In this document: positions 1 to 11,256 of the stretch, piece by piece
Layout of the letters: each line of letters starts with the position of its first letter
Position numbering within the stretch: position 1 is the stretch's first letter
Source of the DNA: Gammaproteobacteria bacterium
Lineage (GTDB): Bacteria; Pseudomonadota; Gammaproteobacteria; SZUA-140
DNA: 64,000 nt
NCBI GenBank assembly: GCA_015491865.1
Contig: WFVD01000013.1
Span: forward strand, 1-64,000
Reading direction: 5' to 3'
Notes under the pieces: model-generated
What the model saw: the letters and a program-made list of their open reading frames with translations, nothing else
Databases searched by the model: none
What the model was told of the DNA's origin: nothing
Made by a program: the position numbers and the translations under genes

Positions 1-86
1 CCAAAAGTAGAGCAATCCCGCCTCCCTTACCCACCTGGTATCTCGCGAATATACCGCTGCGAATTCAGCATGGCTGATGATGCGAT

Positions 87-293
87 TTAACTATTCACCA
101 CCGGAAAACCAAGCGCAGCAAGCTTCGGAACCAGCAGCTCACGATCGAGCATATCGCCCTGAACCTTTACCTCCCCACTGCCAACATCGACCGAGACCTG
201 GGTCACCCCCTGCATCCCCTCCAGACCGTTTTTAATATTTTCAGCACAGCCACCACACTTGATGTTGCTCACCGCGAGTATCATCTCCTGCAT
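87..293 (-). CDS. heavy-metal-associated (HMA) domain protein, CopZ-like
   Basis: A 68-residue protein consisting of a single ferredoxin-like HMA fold, the kind that carries Cu(I) or another soft metal in the cytoplasm. The metal-binding loop is C13-G-G-C16 near the N-terminus. It is followed by the usual alternation: a helix (residues 16-27), beta strands with the VSVD pattern, and an ending in LAALGFPV, typical of the last HMA helix and strand. The ATG at 293 was chosen because AGGAG lies 7 bases upstream. A longer frame to 389 adds 32 residues that do not look like HMA sequence. The gene lies 25 bases downstream of the antiporter gene and may share its transcript. No copper ATPase is nearby, so the metal is inferred only from the family. 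Confidence 0.85.
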   Translation of the reverse strand: MQEMILAVSNIKCGGCAENIKNGLEGMQGVTQVSVDVGSGEVKVQGDMLDRELLVPKLAALGFPVVNS

Positions 294-318
294 CTTCTTC
301 TCCTGCGCACAGCGCAAT

Positions 319-1290
319 TTATAGCGCCGCCTGATAAAGCCAGTACATGTAGCCACAATAGGCTGCCAGCAGCAACCCGCCTTCGACACGATTAATCTTA
401 CCCTCTCGCCCGCGAAAACCGTAGGCCATCAGCAGCAGCGCAATGGTCAGAGCGATCATCACCGGATAGTCACGTGATAGTACACCCTCAGGCACCACCG
501 ACGGGTAGATCAACCCCGGTAACGCCATCACCCCTAATATGTTAAACATATTGGAACCGATGATGTTCCCTATTGCCAGTTCATGTTCGTTCTTTAGCGC
601 ACTCATTACCGACGCCGCCAGCTCGGGCAGACTGGTACCGATGGCGATAATCGTTAACCCGATAATGAGATCACTCACGCCAAAGGCCCGGGCGATGTTG
701 ACCGCACCCCACACCAGAATATGTGAACTGGCAAAGAGCACCACCATCCCAGTCACCAGCCAGAACATCGCTCGCGGGGTCGGCATCCCTTCCGGTATTT
801 CAGCATCAAATTCGCTTGACATCAGGTCTCCACTGTCGCGCTCGCGCAGCCCCAGCCGGACGACCCAGAAGATCATCAGAAACATGCCCAGCAGAAGAAA
901 CAGACCATCACCCTGACCAAGCTCGCCATCAACTATCAATAACAGTGCCAGCACCATCACCAGCAGCAGGATTGGCAGCTCTCGTCTGATAATGCCGGAA
1001 TGCACTGTCAAAGGCACTACCAGCGCCGTCACACCCAGCACCAATGCAATATTGGTGATATTGGAACCCAGTGCATTTCCGATCGAGATACCCGGGCTGC
1101 CCTGATAAGCGGCCATGCCCGACACCAGCATTTCAGGCGCCGAGGTGCCGAAGCCGACAATGGTCAAACCCACGATTAATGGTGACACCCCAAAATTTCG
1201 CGCCGTGGCCGAAGCCCCCAGCACAAAGCGGTCCGCCCCCCATACCAACAAGATAAACCCGGCAACAACAGCAACAGATGAAAGCAGCAT
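319..1290 (-). CDS. calcium/sodium antiporter, CaCA family (YrbG-like)
   Basis: A 323-residue inner-membrane antiporter with about ten hydrophobic segments in two inverted halves, as expected for the K+-independent CaCA family. Each half carries the alpha-repeat signature: GFGTSAPEM at about residue 46 and AIGTSLPEL at about residue 217, each followed by a GN(A/I)xGSNxxN stretch. Those acidic residues bind the cation in the family. An acidic hydrophilic loop at about residues 150-170 separates the halves. The start is the ATG at 1290. No good ribosome-binding site precedes it, but the first transmembrane helix begins at once. The substrate (Ca2+ against Na+ or H+) is inferred from the family. 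Confidence 0.9.
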   Translation of the reverse strand: MLLSSVAVVAGFILLVWGADRFVLGASATARNFGVSPLIVGLTIVGFGTSAPEMLVSGMAAYQGSPGISIGNALGSNITNIALVLGVTALVVPLTVHSGIIRRELPILLLVMVLALLLIVDGELGQGDGLFLLLGMFLMIFWVVRLGLRERDSGDLMSSEFDAEIPEGMPTPRAMFWLVTGMVVLFASSHILVWGAVNIARAFGVSDLIIGLTIIAIGTSLPELAASVMSALKNEHELAIGNIIGSNMFNILGVMALPGLIYPSVVPEGVLSRDYPVMIALTIALLLMAYGFRGREGKINRVEGGLLLAAYCGYMYWLYQAAL

Positions 1291-1344
1291 ACAATTAATT
1301 ATTCTATAATTAAGTCAATTCAAAAAGGCAGCAAACACTACCAC

Positions 1345-2208
1345 TCAAGCGCCATTCGACACTGCATAATGCAGGGCGATGCCAATAAAGATGACTGCGC
1401 CAAAAACATTATTATTCAGGAAGGCGCGAAAACAGAGCAGGACATCCCTGTCACGCAGCAGGTACTGCTGATAACCGGCAAACAGCGCGGCCACAACCAG
1501 GCCGCCATAATAATACGCCCCCATTCCAAGATGCTGCCCCACAATGAGGAGCACCAGAAAAAAGAGCGCCTGTATTATACCAATAATTACCCGGTCACCG
1601 TCACCAAACAGAATGGCGGTCGATTTTACCCCGATACGCAGATCATCACGCCGATCGACCATCGCATACATCGTGTCATAAGCGGTCGCCCACAACACCG
1701 TCGCGATAAACAGCAACCACGCCTCCTTCGGTACGGTACCGGTCTGCGCCGCGAACACCATCGGCACGGCCCAGCCAAAGGCCGCCCCAAGGTAGACCTG
1801 AGGCAGATAGGTGTAGCGCTTCATAAAGGGGTAGGTGGCGGCCAGAAAGGCGGCGACAAACGACATCATGATCGTCAGTTTGTTCATCGTCAGCACCAGC
1901 GCAAAGGCGGCCAGACAGAGCACAACAAACAGTATCAGCGCCGCTTTAGGGGCGATCTTACCCGATGTGATGGGGCGGTCACGGGTGCGGCGCACTTTTG
2001 AGTCGATCTCCCGGTCGGCATAGTCATTGATCACGCAGCCTGCGGCGCGCATCAATACCACCCCGGCAACAAAGACGATCAGCACATCACTATCCGGCAC
2101 CCCTTCGGCCGCAATCCACAGCGCCCACAGCGTTGGCCACAGCAGCAAAAAGGTACCGACCGGCTTATCGAAACGCATCAGAACCAGATATTGTCTGAGG
2201 TTCGCCAT
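1345..2208 (-). CDS. ubiA: 4-hydroxybenzoate octaprenyltransferase UbiA
   Basis: A 287-residue membrane prenyltransferase that attaches the polyprenyl tail to 4-hydroxybenzoate, the second step of ubiquinone synthesis. It has about eight or nine hydrophobic helices and two Asp-rich Mg/prenyl-diphosphate motifs: NDYADREID at about residue 61 and the DRRDD segment at about residue 186. The N-terminal [21 protein letters not shown] is characteristic of UbiA. The ATG at 2208 is preferred to the TTG just before it. The gene sits downstream of ubiC, which makes the substrate. The 83 bases between them contain no clear terminator, so the pair is likely co-transcribed. Confidence 0.96.
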   Translation of the reverse strand: MANLRQYLVLMRFDKPVGTFLLLWPTLWALWIAAEGVPDSDVLIVFVAGVVLMRAAGCVINDYADREIDSKVRRTRDRPITSGKIAPKAALILFVVLCLAAFALVLTMNKLTIMMSFVAAFLAATYPFMKRYTYLPQVYLGAAFGWAVPMVFAAQTGTVPKEAWLLFIATVLWATAYDTMYAMVDRRDDLRIGVKSTAILFGDGDRVIIGIIQALFFLVLLIVGQHLGMGAYYYGGLVVAALFAGYQQYLLRDRDVLLCFRAFLNNNVFGAVIFIGIALHYAVSNGA

Positions 2209-2291
2209 CAACAGCGCAACCCGACTATGTTTCTACTAACCAGCACCGCGCATCTCTCCAATACCTGCTTTAGAATCTGTTAACACTCAAT

Positions 2292-2858
2292 TTATCGTGC
2301 CGGAATAGTGGGCAAAAAAAACTCACTCACCAGCAGCGGCTTCTGCTCAAGACGAAATACCGAGCGCCGCCCCCACACCGCCTGCCGCTTAGCACCCGCC
2401 CCAGCTGTCGCATCATCATAAATCATCTCGTTGGGATGCACGCAGGCGATCTCCATCGGCTCGCGCACCACCCCATTTCTGGCAAACAGAAAGGCACCCA
2501 GTGGACGACTGCCGAGCTTCGACAACTGCCGCCCTGCGCCACTCATGGTGCGTGCCGGGATCACGCTACGCGCATAGACCCACGGCTGTCCCTTACAGAT
2601 CAGCTGCACCTGACGCACCATTGCATATTCGTGATGCCCCATCGCCATCGCCAGGCGCTCATTCAGCAGCGGCCGCTGCCACCGCTGCGACAGCAGCCGC
2701 ACCCGGAAGTCACCGCCACTCACCTGCTGCAGGCGCAGTGTCAGCGAGGCGCTGTCATAGAGCCAGGTTCGTAGTTGCCGCGGCAGCGTGGCGCGCAATA
2801 CATTATCCGCAGGACGCCACACCGGCTCCCGCCAAACCCCATGCCGCTTAACTTCCAA
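2292..2858 (-). CDS. ubiC: chorismate lyase UbiC
   Basis: A 188-residue cytoplasmic enzyme that converts chorismate to 4-hydroxybenzoate plus pyruvate, feeding UbiA next door. Family features are visible: a central ARSVIPARTMSG segment containing the product-binding Arg, the SRPLGAFLF stretch, and a C-terminal VWGRRSVFRLEQKPLLVSEFFLP that matches the ending WGRRS...PLL.TE.FLP of known UbiC. The only in-frame start before the conserved region is a TTG at 2858. The next in-frame ATG is about 70 residues in. The gene is slightly longer than E. coli UbiC (165 residues). Confidence 0.92.
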   Translation of the reverse strand: MEVKRHGVWREPVWRPADNVLRATLPRQLRTWLYDSASLTLRLQQVSGGDFRVRLLSQRWQRPLLNERLAMAMGHHEYAMVRQVQLICKGQPWVYARSVIPARTMSGAGRQLSKLGSRPLGAFLFARNGVVREPMEIACVHPNEMIYDDATAGAGAKRQAVWGRRSVFRLEQKPLLVSEFFLPTIPAR

Positions 2859-2902
2859 TTTTCATCTATCCCGCTGTTAAATTAAATCAAATTAATCGCG
2901 CA

Positions 2903-5059
2903 TCACACTTCGCCATAACGCGCGGCGTCGCCCAACCAGCGGCGAATAATCGGGGCCACTCGCTGCGGATAGCGCTCCATCAGCAGGCGCGCGGTGCGGT
3001 TCACATCAGGGAGCATCGCCTGATCACGCGCGATATCGGCAATACGAAACTGCAACTCACCGGTTTGACGGGTGCCGAGAATCTCACCCGGGCCGCGTAG
3101 TGCCAGATCGCGACGGGCGATCTCAAAACCGTCGCTCGTCTCCCGCATCGCCGCCAGGCGCGCCTTGCCCTGTGCCGACAGGGGGGCATGATACAGCAAA
3201 ACGCAGTGACTTTTTTCACTGCCGCGCCCCACCCGGCCACGCAACTGATGAAGCTGCGCCAGCCCCAGTCGTTCAGCATTTTCAATCACCATCAGGCTCG
3301 CGCTGGGGACATCGACGCCCACCTCGATCACCGTGGTCGCCACCAGCAGGTCGATCTCACCCGCTTTAAAGGCGGCCATCACCGCGGCTTTTTCCTGCGC
3401 CTTGAGCCGGCCATGCACCAGCGCGACGCGTAGATCCGGCAGCGCCTCGGCCAGCTGTGCGACGCTCTCTTCCGCCGCTTGGCACTGCAATGTCTCTGAC
3501 TCCTCTATCAGGGTGCAGACCCAGTAGGCCTGGCATCCGCTGCGGCACGCCTGACGGACACGCTGCACCACCTCATCGCGCCGTCCATCCGGTAGTACCA
3601 CCGTCTCGATCGGCTTACGTCCCGGCGGCAGTTCATCGATCAAAGAGAGATCAAGATCGGCGTAGGCGGTCATCGCCAGGGTGCGCGGAATCGGTGTCGC
3701 AGTCATGATCAACTGGTGCGGGAAACAGTGCTGCTGTCGCCCCTTTTCACGCAGCGCCAGCCGCTGGTGAACACCAAAACGGTGCTGCTCATCGACCACC
3801 ACAAAACCGAGTCGATCAAACACCACCTCCTCCTGAAACAGCGCGTGTGTCCCGACCACCAGCTGCGCCTCGCCACTGCGAATCTGTGCCAGCGCCGCGC
3901 TGCGCACCTTCCCCTTCGACCTGCCCGAGAGCCACGCCATCTCAATACTGAGCGGCAACAGCCACTGTGCAAAATTCTGCCGATGCTGCTCGGCCAGCAA
4001 CTCGGTTGGCGCCATCACCACCGCCTGATACCCCGCCTCCACCGCCTGCAACACCGCCAGCGCCGCCACCACTGTTTTGCCGCAGCCGACATCCCCCTGT
4101 ACCAGACGCTGCATCGGGGAGGGCTGCTGCATATCGTGGGTCACCTCATCGATCACCCGCTGCTGTGCGCCGGTCAATTGAAACGGCAACTGTGCTAGCA
4201 GCTGTTGACGCAACACCCCCTTTACCGCCAGTGAGGGGGCACGCTGCGCGCGATTCTTCTGCCGCAACTGCTGCATGCTCAGCTGCTGCGCCAGCAGCTC
4301 TTCAAAGGCGAGCCGCTGCTGCGCGGGGTGGAAACCACTCGCAAGATCACGCTGTGACGCCGCCGCCGGAGGGCGGTGCACATAGTGGATCGCCTGCGCC
4401 AGTGGCGGCAGGCCCAGCTCTGCCAGCAGCTCATCTGGCAGCAGCTCCTGCAGATGCTCTTCTCCGTCCGTGGTTGATGCGGTGCTCGCCAGCAGGCGCG
4501 ACAGCGCCTGATCTGTCAACGCCCGTATCGTCGCCTGCCGCACCCCTTCGGTGGTCGGGTAGATCGGCGTCAGCCGGGCATCAGCCGGCAGCGGTTCGTT
4601 GGGTTCAATCTCATGGTATTCGGGGTGTGTCAGCTCCAGCGTAACCTGACCGTGGCGCACTTCGCCGTAGCAGCGCAGCCAGATACCCGGCTTCAGTGCC
4701 GCCTGCTGACGCGCGCTGAAATGGAAAAAACGTAACGTGAGGGAGCCGGTGCCGTCACTGATGCGGGCCAGTAACATGCGGCGACGGCCAAAGCGCAGAT
4801 CCGACGCCTGCACCTCGCCCTGCACCAGCGCCTCTTCACCCGCCACCAGCGCACCAATCGGCACAATCCGGGTGCGGTCCTGATAGCGTAGCGGCAGGTG
4901 AAAGAGGAGATCCCACACCTGCTGAATACCCAGTCTCGCCAGCTTTTCGGCCGTTTGTGGCCCCACCCCTTTTAGATAGCGAATCGGTGCAGAGCGCGCG
5001 CTGGCGGTAGCGTCCGTTTGCGCCCCCTTTTTCACGGAAGGTAGCTCATTGGTGATCAC
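2903..5059 (-). CDS. recG: ATP-dependent DNA helicase RecG
   Basis: A 718-residue branched-DNA translocase that remodels stalled replication forks and Holliday junctions. In order: a helix-hairpin-helix-like start (YLKGVGPQTAEKLARLGI), the wedge/OB domain (about residues 60-180), then the two helicase lobes. Walker A is GDVGCGKT, motif II is DEQH (VVVDEQHRFG), motif III is MTATPIPRT, and motif VI is QLRGRVGRG. The length fits the family. The start is a GTG at 5059. It follows ridA by 35 bases in the gmk-rpoZ-spoT-ridA-recG row, a widespread gammaproteobacterial order. Confidence 0.97.
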   Translation of the reverse strand: MITNELPSVKKGAQTDATASARSAPIRYLKGVGPQTAEKLARLGIQQVWDLLFHLPLRYQDRTRIVPIGALVAGEEALVQGEVQASDLRFGRRRMLLARISDGTGSLTLRFFHFSARQQAALKPGIWLRCYGEVRHGQVTLELTHPEYHEIEPNEPLPADARLTPIYPTTEGVRQATIRALTDQALSRLLASTASTTDGEEHLQELLPDELLAELGLPPLAQAIHYVHRPPAAASQRDLASGFHPAQQRLAFEELLAQQLSMQQLRQKNRAQRAPSLAVKGVLRQQLLAQLPFQLTGAQQRVIDEVTHDMQQPSPMQRLVQGDVGCGKTVVAALAVLQAVEAGYQAVVMAPTELLAEQHRQNFAQWLLPLSIEMAWLSGRSKGKVRSAALAQIRSGEAQLVVGTHALFQEEVVFDRLGFVVVDEQHRFGVHQRLALREKGRQQHCFPHQLIMTATPIPRTLAMTAYADLDLSLIDELPPGRKPIETVVLPDGRRDEVVQRVRQACRSGCQAYWVCTLIEESETLQCQAAEESVAQLAEALPDLRVALVHGRLKAQEKAAVMAAFKAGEIDLLVATTVIEVGVDVPSASLMVIENAERLGLAQLHQLRGRVGRGSEKSHCVLLYHAPLSAQGKARLAAMRETSDGFEIARRDLALRGPGEILGTRQTGELQFRIADIARDQAMLPDVNRTARLLMERYPQRVAPIIRRWLGDAARYGEV

Positions 5060-5094
5060 ACCAGCGAGTAACGATAGGCGCTACGGCAGAGCGG

Positions 5095-5487
5095 TCAACT
5101 GCGTGCACTGAGATGCATCACCGCATCCATTTCAACCGCGGCACCACGCGGCAACGCGGCCACCTGCACCGCTGCACGTGCCGGGAACGGCACCTCAAAG
5201 TAGCGCGCCATCACCTCATTTACGGTCGCAAAACAGCCGAGGTCAGTGAGAAAGATGTTGAGTTTAACGATATCGACCATATCGCCACCCGCCGCCTGCG
5301 CTACCGCACGCAGGTTTTCAAAGACCTGCACGATCTGCGCCTCGGTATCGCCATCGACCATCTCCATCGTCTCCGCCACCAGTGGAATCTGCCCCGAAAG
5401 ATAGACCGCATCCCCCACTTTGACCGCCTGTGAATAGGTACCGATGGCACTCGGCGCCCGCTCGCTACTGATAATTTCGCGCGTCAT
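5095..5487 (-). CDS. ridA: RidA/YjgF family enamine/imine deaminase
   Basis: A 130-residue protein of the RidA family, which hydrolyses reactive 2-aminoacrylate and other enamines released by PLP enzymes. It shows the family landmarks: [20 protein letters not shown] near the N-terminus, LRAVAQAAG in the middle, and the C-terminal [23 protein letters not shown], with the conserved Arg that binds the carboxylate and the terminal Glu. The ATG at 5487 has a strong AGGAGAGG upstream. The position between spoT and recG is shared by many gammaproteobacteria. Confidence 0.95.
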   Translation of the reverse strand: MTREIISSERAPSAIGTYSQAVKVGDAVYLSGQIPLVAETMEMVDGDTEAQIVQVFENLRAVAQAAGGDMVDIVKLNIFLTDLGCFATVNEVMARYFEVPFPARAAVQVAALPRGAAVEMDAVMHLSARS

Positions 5488-5507
5488 CTTCCCCTCTCCT
5501 CTAACCG

Positions 5508-7751
5508 TTAGCCTTTAACGCGTACTATTTTTGACACCATATCAAGACTCTTCACATGGCGCATCACCCGCGCCAGGTGTACACGCCCCTGCACCGAGAT
5601 TGAAAAGGTCATCGCGCTGTATTTGCCGTCACGACCATCAATCGCGACATTATTAATGTTACTGTCCATTTCAGAAATCGCTGAGGCGATGATCGCCAGC
5701 ACCCCGCGACGATTGATCGCATCGACCCTGATATCTACCGGAAAGTCGTTTTCAATATTCGATTCCCAGCGCACATCCACCCACTTCTCCGGGCTGTTGC
5801 GAAAGTCCGCTACATTTTTACACGATTCGGTATGGACGACGATTCCGCGGCCAGCAGAGACAAAACCCTGAATTGAGTCGCCCGGAATCGGATGACAACA
5901 GCGCGCAAAGTTCACCACCATCCCTTCGGTACCGGAGATCGCGAGCGGCCGCATCTTGTTCCCTCCCAGCCAGGCAGGCATATAGCGGCTAAAGGCGTGC
6001 CTTAATGTTTGCGAACGCGACTGTGCATCCCCTTTGAACACCGGCGCTTCAGCGATACGCCGCGCCACCAGTGGCGCCGGGCGGTTACCCAGACCAATGT
6101 CTTCAAAAATATCCTCTAGTTTTTCACCACGAAACTCATCGACAATCATCTGCAGGTAACCTGGCGACAACCCGCTGAGCGACAGTGAATACCCTTTCAG
6201 TGCCTGCTCCAGCATGCGCCGCCCCAACTCTATCGACTCATCACGCCGCAGATTTTTCAGGTAATGGCGAATGTTAGTGCGCGCCTTGCCGGTCACCACA
6301 AAGTTGAGCCAGGTTGGGTTCGGCTGTGCAGCCGGAGCGGTGATGATGCGTACCGTCTGGCCATTCATTAACGGCGTACTGAGCGGCGCGAGGCGGCGCT
6401 CGATCTTCACCGCAACACAACGATTGCCGATATCGGTATGAACCGCATAGGCAAAATCCACTGCGGTGGCACCACGCGGCAGCTCCATGATTGTCCCTTT
6501 CGGGGTGAAGACATAAACCTCTTCGGGAAAGAGGTCGATCTTGACGTTTTCCAGGAATTCAAGGGAATCACCCGCACTCTTCTGCATCTCCAGCAGGCTG
6601 CGCATCCACTCACGCACCCGGCGATGAGAGCGCCCTTCAGCAAAACTGTCCTGCTCATCGTGCTGTTTATAGAGCCAGTGTGCGGCCACTCCCGCTTCAG
6701 CAAGGCGGTCCATCTCACGGGTGCGAATCTGAACCTCAATCGGCACTCCGTATGGGCCAAATAGAATGGTGTGGAGTGACTGATAGCCGTTCGCCTTGGG
6801 AATCGCAATATAGTCCTTAAACTTGCCGGGCAGCGGTTTATAGAGATTATGTACCGCACCCAGCACGCGATAACAGCTATCGACCGAATCAACCGTGATG
6901 CGAAAAGCATAGACATCAAACACCTCTGAAAAAGAGAGCTGCTTTTTCTGCATCTTCATATAAATGCTATAGAGCAGCTTCTCACGCCCTTCAACATGAC
7001 CTTCCAGCGCCTCCTCTTTCAGCCGCTCTTCAATCGCATCCTGCACTTTGGTGACGATCTCCTTACGATTGCCGCGCGCCTTGCGCACCGACTCTGCGAT
7101 CACCCGGTGGCGCATCGGATAGTATTCAGAAAAACCGAGTTCCTGAAGCTCCGTCCGCATCCCGTTCATCCCGAGACGATTGGCGATCGGCGCGTAAATT
7201 TCGAGTGTTTCGCGTGCAATACGGCGGCGTTTGTCGCTGCGCATCGCCCCGAGGGTGCGCATGTTGTGCAGCCTGTCCGCCAGTTTGATGATGATGACGC
7301 GGATATCCTGCACCATCGCCAGCAACATTTTGCGAAAATTTTCCGCCTGCGCCTCGACCTTGCTCTCAAACTCGATCTGGGTCAGCTTGCTGACACCATC
7401 AACCAGCTGCGCCACATCGTCACCAAACAGTTCGGCAACCTGCTCTTTTTCGGTCGGGGTATCTTCAATGACATCGTGCAGGATTGCCGCGATGATGCTG
7501 TCTACGTCCATCCGCATCTCTGCGAGAATGGTGGCCACCGCTAGCGGATGGCTAATATAGGGGTCGCCAGACTTACGCATCTGCCCCTGATGAGCCTGGG
7601 CACCAAAAAGATAGGCGTGGTAGATAGTGGTTAACTGCACCTCATCGAGATAACTGCCCAGCGCAGCACACAGCATCTCATACGCGCCGTCCGCGCGCGC
7701 CTCATCAGGAATGGTTATCTCGGGAAATTCGGCCGGAGCAGCGTTGCTCAA
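5508..7751 (-). CDS. spoT: bifunctional (p)ppGpp synthetase/hydrolase SpoT
   Basis: A 747-residue stringent-response enzyme. The HD hydrolase domain (about residues 45-200) is intact, with the H92-D93 pair in [11 protein letters not shown] and the SHPLAVA segment, so hydrolysis should work. The synthetase domain (about 240-370) holds the [20 protein letters not shown] region. A TGS domain starts at VYVFTPKG (about residue 410), followed by the helical and zinc-finger-like region with [11 protein letters not shown], and a C-terminal ACT domain ends in VRVKG. The start used is a TTG at 7751, with only three bases between the rpoZ stop and the spoT start. A second possible start is the ATG at 7676, which would remove a weakly conserved N-terminus. 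Confidence 0.96.
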   Translation of the reverse strand: MSNAAPAEFPEITIPDEARADGAYEMLCAALGSYLDEVQLTTIYHAYLFGAQAHQGQMRKSGDPYISHPLAVATILAEMRMDVDSIIAAILHDVIEDTPTEKEQVAELFGDDVAQLVDGVSKLTQIEFESKVEAQAENFRKMLLAMVQDIRVIIIKLADRLHNMRTLGAMRSDKRRRIARETLEIYAPIANRLGMNGMRTELQELGFSEYYPMRHRVIAESVRKARGNRKEIVTKVQDAIEERLKEEALEGHVEGREKLLYSIYMKMQKKQLSFSEVFDVYAFRITVDSVDSCYRVLGAVHNLYKPLPGKFKDYIAIPKANGYQSLHTILFGPYGVPIEVQIRTREMDRLAEAGVAAHWLYKQHDEQDSFAEGRSHRRVREWMRSLLEMQKSAGDSLEFLENVKIDLFPEEVYVFTPKGTIMELPRGATAVDFAYAVHTDIGNRCVAVKIERRLAPLSTPLMNGQTVRIITAPAAQPNPTWLNFVVTGKARTNIRHYLKNLRRDESIELGRRMLEQALKGYSLSLSGLSPGYLQMIVDEFRGEKLEDIFEDIGLGNRPAPLVARRIAEAPVFKGDAQSRSQTLRHAFSRYMPAWLGGNKMRPLAISGTEGMVVNFARCCHPIPGDSIQGFVSAGRGIVVHTESCKNVADFRNSPEKWVDVRWESNIENDFPVDIRVDAINRRGVLAIIASAISEMDSNINNVAIDGRDGKYSAMTFSISVQGRVHLARVMRHVKSLDMVSKIVRVKG

Positions 7752-7754
7752 GGT

Positions 7755-8048
7755 TTAGCTCGTAGCTGGAGACCAGTCACCCTGAGGTTCTAATGATGAA
7801 GCTGCATCCTGATCACCCAACAGCGCCTCTTCATCGACGATGCTCGCAGGTTTTTCTACCAGAATAGAGGCATCGACATTCCCTTCTGCAATCTCACGCA
7901 GCGCCACGACGGTCGGTTTGTCGTTTTCCCACTCCAGCGTCGCTTCGCCGCCATTTGCCAGTTGACGCGCGCGCTTGCTGGCGACCAGCACCAGTTCAAA
8001 ACGGTTATCTACATTTTCCAGGCAATCTTCTACTGTCACGCGCGCCAT
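7755..8048 (-). CDS. rpoZ: RNA polymerase omega subunit
   Basis: A 97-residue omega subunit that helps assemble RNA polymerase by holding the beta-prime chain. The N-terminus [30 protein letters not shown] is diagnostic. The acidic C-terminal tail is variable in the family and slightly longer here than in E. coli. The ATG at 8048 has GGAG 6 bases upstream. It sits immediately before spoT, the usual coupling of omega with ppGpp metabolism. Confidence 0.97.
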   Translation of the reverse strand: MARVTVEDCLENVDNRFELVLVASKRARQLANGGEATLEWENDKPTVVALREIAEGNVDASILVEKPASIVDEEALLGDQDAASSLEPQGDWSPATS

Positions 8049-8102
8049 CGTTCTACTCCTAAACTGAAACTCTGAATTTTCTCATCGGGGAAACAATCGC
8101 GA

Positions 8103-8108
8103 AGTATA
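8103..8108 (-). promoter_or_regulatory. candidate -10 box for rpoZ-spoT
   Basis: On the minus strand TATACT lies in the 120-base gap between gmk and rpoZ, about 55 bases upstream of the rpoZ ATG. No convincing -35 hexamer is found at 16-18 bases spacing, so this is a weak sigma-70 call based on the -10 box alone. Confidence 0.35.
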
Positions 8109-8168
8109 GCGCCATTTTGCCCGTTCGCATATCCCCAGCCACTATTGCTCCATTCGAGCGAGCCCCTG

Positions 8169-8801
<633 letters not shown>

Positions 8802-8820
8802 TCACGCCACCTGGCGCGAC

Positions 8821-9687
8821 CTATTCGATATTCTGTACCTGCTCGCGCATCTGCTCGATCAGCACCTTCATCTCCACCGCCACTGAGCTGCTTTCGGTTG
8901 AGATCGACTTGGAGCCCAGCGTGTTCGCTTCACGGTTCAGCTCCTGCATCAGAAAATCGAGACGCCGCCCTACCGGCTCGTTTTGCTCCAGCACCCGCCG
9001 CACCTCTTGCAGGTGAACCTCGATGCGGTCCAGCTCTTCGGCTACATCACTCTTCTGTGTGATGATTGCAATCTCCTGTGCAAGGCGCTCCGCTTCCAGC
9101 CCTACCTGCAATTCCGCCACCCGTGCAACAATCCTGTCGCGCTGTGCGGTGAGGATAGCGGGCATCGCTGCGCGAACCTTAACCACTTCGGCCGCCATCG
9201 CATCGCAACGCTGCTCGATAACCGCCTTCATCCCCGCCCCCTCACGCTCGCGGGTTTCGACCAGCTCATCCAGCGCACGGTCCAGTAGTGCCAGCGTCTC
9301 TTTTTTAAGCTCGCCAGGATCCACCTCAGCACGCTGCAACACCCCCGGCCAGCGCAGGAGATCAAACGGCTGGGTGCGCGCCGGATTTTCCATCAACCCC
9401 TCAATTGTTTCGTTGGCCTGCACCAGCGAAGCGATCAGTTCGTGGTTGAGCTGCAGGCCGCTGTCGGCCACATCAACCGGCTGAAAACGTAAAAATGCCT
9501 CCACCTTGCCACGCTTGAGCCGCTTTGAAATTCGCTCCCGTGCCACCATCTCCAGCGCACGCAGCTCTTCCGGCATACGCAGTGATGCCTCCAGATAGCG
9601 GTGGTTAACCGAACGCAACTCCCAGCTCATCCCCCCCCATTCAGCCTCGCGGGTCTGGCGGGTAAAGGCCGTCATACTTCGAATCAT
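8821..9687 (-). CDS. yicC: YicC family endoribonuclease-like protein
   Basis: A 288-residue YicC protein. Members of this family have been described as single-strand RNA endonucleases. N-terminal landmarks are MIRSMTAFTR and WELRSVNHRYLE. The C-terminal DUF1732 region has VAEELDRIEVHLQEV, RRLDFLMQELNREANTLGSKS and the ending VEMKVLIEQMREQVQNIE. The ATG at 9687 was chosen because all homologues begin at MI(R)SMTAF. The open frame extends 14 codons further upstream without family similarity. It is transcribed divergently from rph, a conserved pairing. Confidence 0.95.
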   Translation of the reverse strand: MIRSMTAFTRQTREAEWGGMSWELRSVNHRYLEASLRMPEELRALEMVARERISKRLKRGKVEAFLRFQPVDVADSGLQLNHELIASLVQANETIEGLMENPARTQPFDLLRWPGVLQRAEVDPGELKKETLALLDRALDELVETREREGAGMKAVIEQRCDAMAAEVVKVRAAMPAILTAQRDRIVARVAELQVGLEAERLAQEIAIITQKSDVAEELDRIEVHLQEVRRVLEQNEPVGRRLDFLMQELNREANTLGSKSISTESSSVAVEMKVLIEQMREQVQNIE

Positions 9688-9782
9688 CGTTATTCCACCA
9701 CCTACATATTGTGTGAAGGGGCACATCATAATGCATCACGACTCACGACAACAGGAGAACCCCGCCATGGCGCAATCCGGGG

Positions 9783-9788
9783 TATAAT
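9783..9788 (+). promoter_or_regulatory. candidate -10 box for rph-rdgB
   Basis: A perfect TATAAT lies in the yicC/rph divergent gap, 39 bases before the rph ATG. The sequence just upstream is GC-rich and has no recognisable -35. The surrounding GTATAATCTGC recurs upstream of the CBS-domain gene at 53579. Confidence 0.5.
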
Positions 9789-9827
9789 CTGCACCGAATC
9801 TAATAAAAACCAGAAGGATCCATCTTT

Positions 9828-10536
<709 letters not shown>

Positions 10537-10544
<8 letters not shown>

Positions 10545-11133
10545 CAAGGTTGTACTTGCCAGCGGCAACCGGGGCAAGGTGCGCGAAATCGGCGCGCTGC
10601 TGGCCGGGCTTGATTTCGAGGTTGTACCGCAGTCCGATTTCGACCTGGCGGAGGCGGATGAGAGCGGCCTCACCTTTGTGGAAAATGCGATCATCAAGGC
10701 GCGCCATGCAGCAGATCAGACCGGGCTGGCGGCGATTGCCGATGACTCTGGACTGGCGGTCGATGCGCTTAACGGCGCACCGGGGATCTACTCATCGCGC
10801 TTTGCCGGGGTCGATGCGAGTGACCAGCAGAATCTCGACAAACTACTTTTTGAGCTAAGCGGCCTGCCCGATACTCAACGTACCGCCCGTTTTCAATGTG
10901 CGATCGTCTATATGACACACGCGGCCGACCCCACACCGATCATCTGCCAGGGGAGCTGGGAGGGGCGCATTCTATCAGAATCGCGCGGCGCTAACGGCTT
11001 TGGATATGATCCGGTATTCTATCTGCCGGATCACCACTGCACCTCAGCGGAGCTTGCACCGGCAGTCAAAAATAGCCTGAGCCACCGCGGGCAGGCGCTC
11101 AGAAAACTGCTGGCAGCACTCCAGTCCCATTAA
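10537..11133 (+). CDS. rdgB: non-canonical purine NTP pyrophosphatase RdgB/HAM1
   Basis: A 198-residue house-cleaning enzyme that hydrolyses ITP, dITP and XTP to monophosphates. The N-terminal [12 protein letters not shown] is the nucleotide-binding signature. [23 protein letters not shown] contains the catalytic Asp, and [14 protein letters not shown] and the terminal SHRGQAL are also present. The ATG at 10537, inside the last codons of rph, fits the family start. A longer frame from 10513 would add eight residues. Adjacent rph and rdgB are common in proteobacteria. Confidence 0.96.
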
Positions 11134-11256
11134 AGCGGCTCATACACCCACGGATCGGGGGTTTTCTTTCAGCAAAAAAAACACCAATATATCTAAGAGA
11201 AGCCAAAACGAATCAGCAGCGATGACGGTGTTGAGACAAGATGAAGGAGATCGACC

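Noticed and set aside
1-86. Possible gene end at the left edge
   Set aside because: No frame in either strand shows recognisable protein sequence in the first 86 bases.
1369-2001. 210-codon plus-strand frame
   Set aside because: Antisense to ubiA, with no signal, domain or ribosome-binding site.
3967-4644. 225-codon plus-strand frame rich in Ala and Pro
   Set aside because: Lies wholly antisense to recG, whose domains are complete; the Ala/Pro-rich content is typical of a GC-rich shadow frame.
6407-6919. 170-codon minus-strand frame
   Set aside because: Alternative frame inside spoT; spoT itself is uninterrupted.
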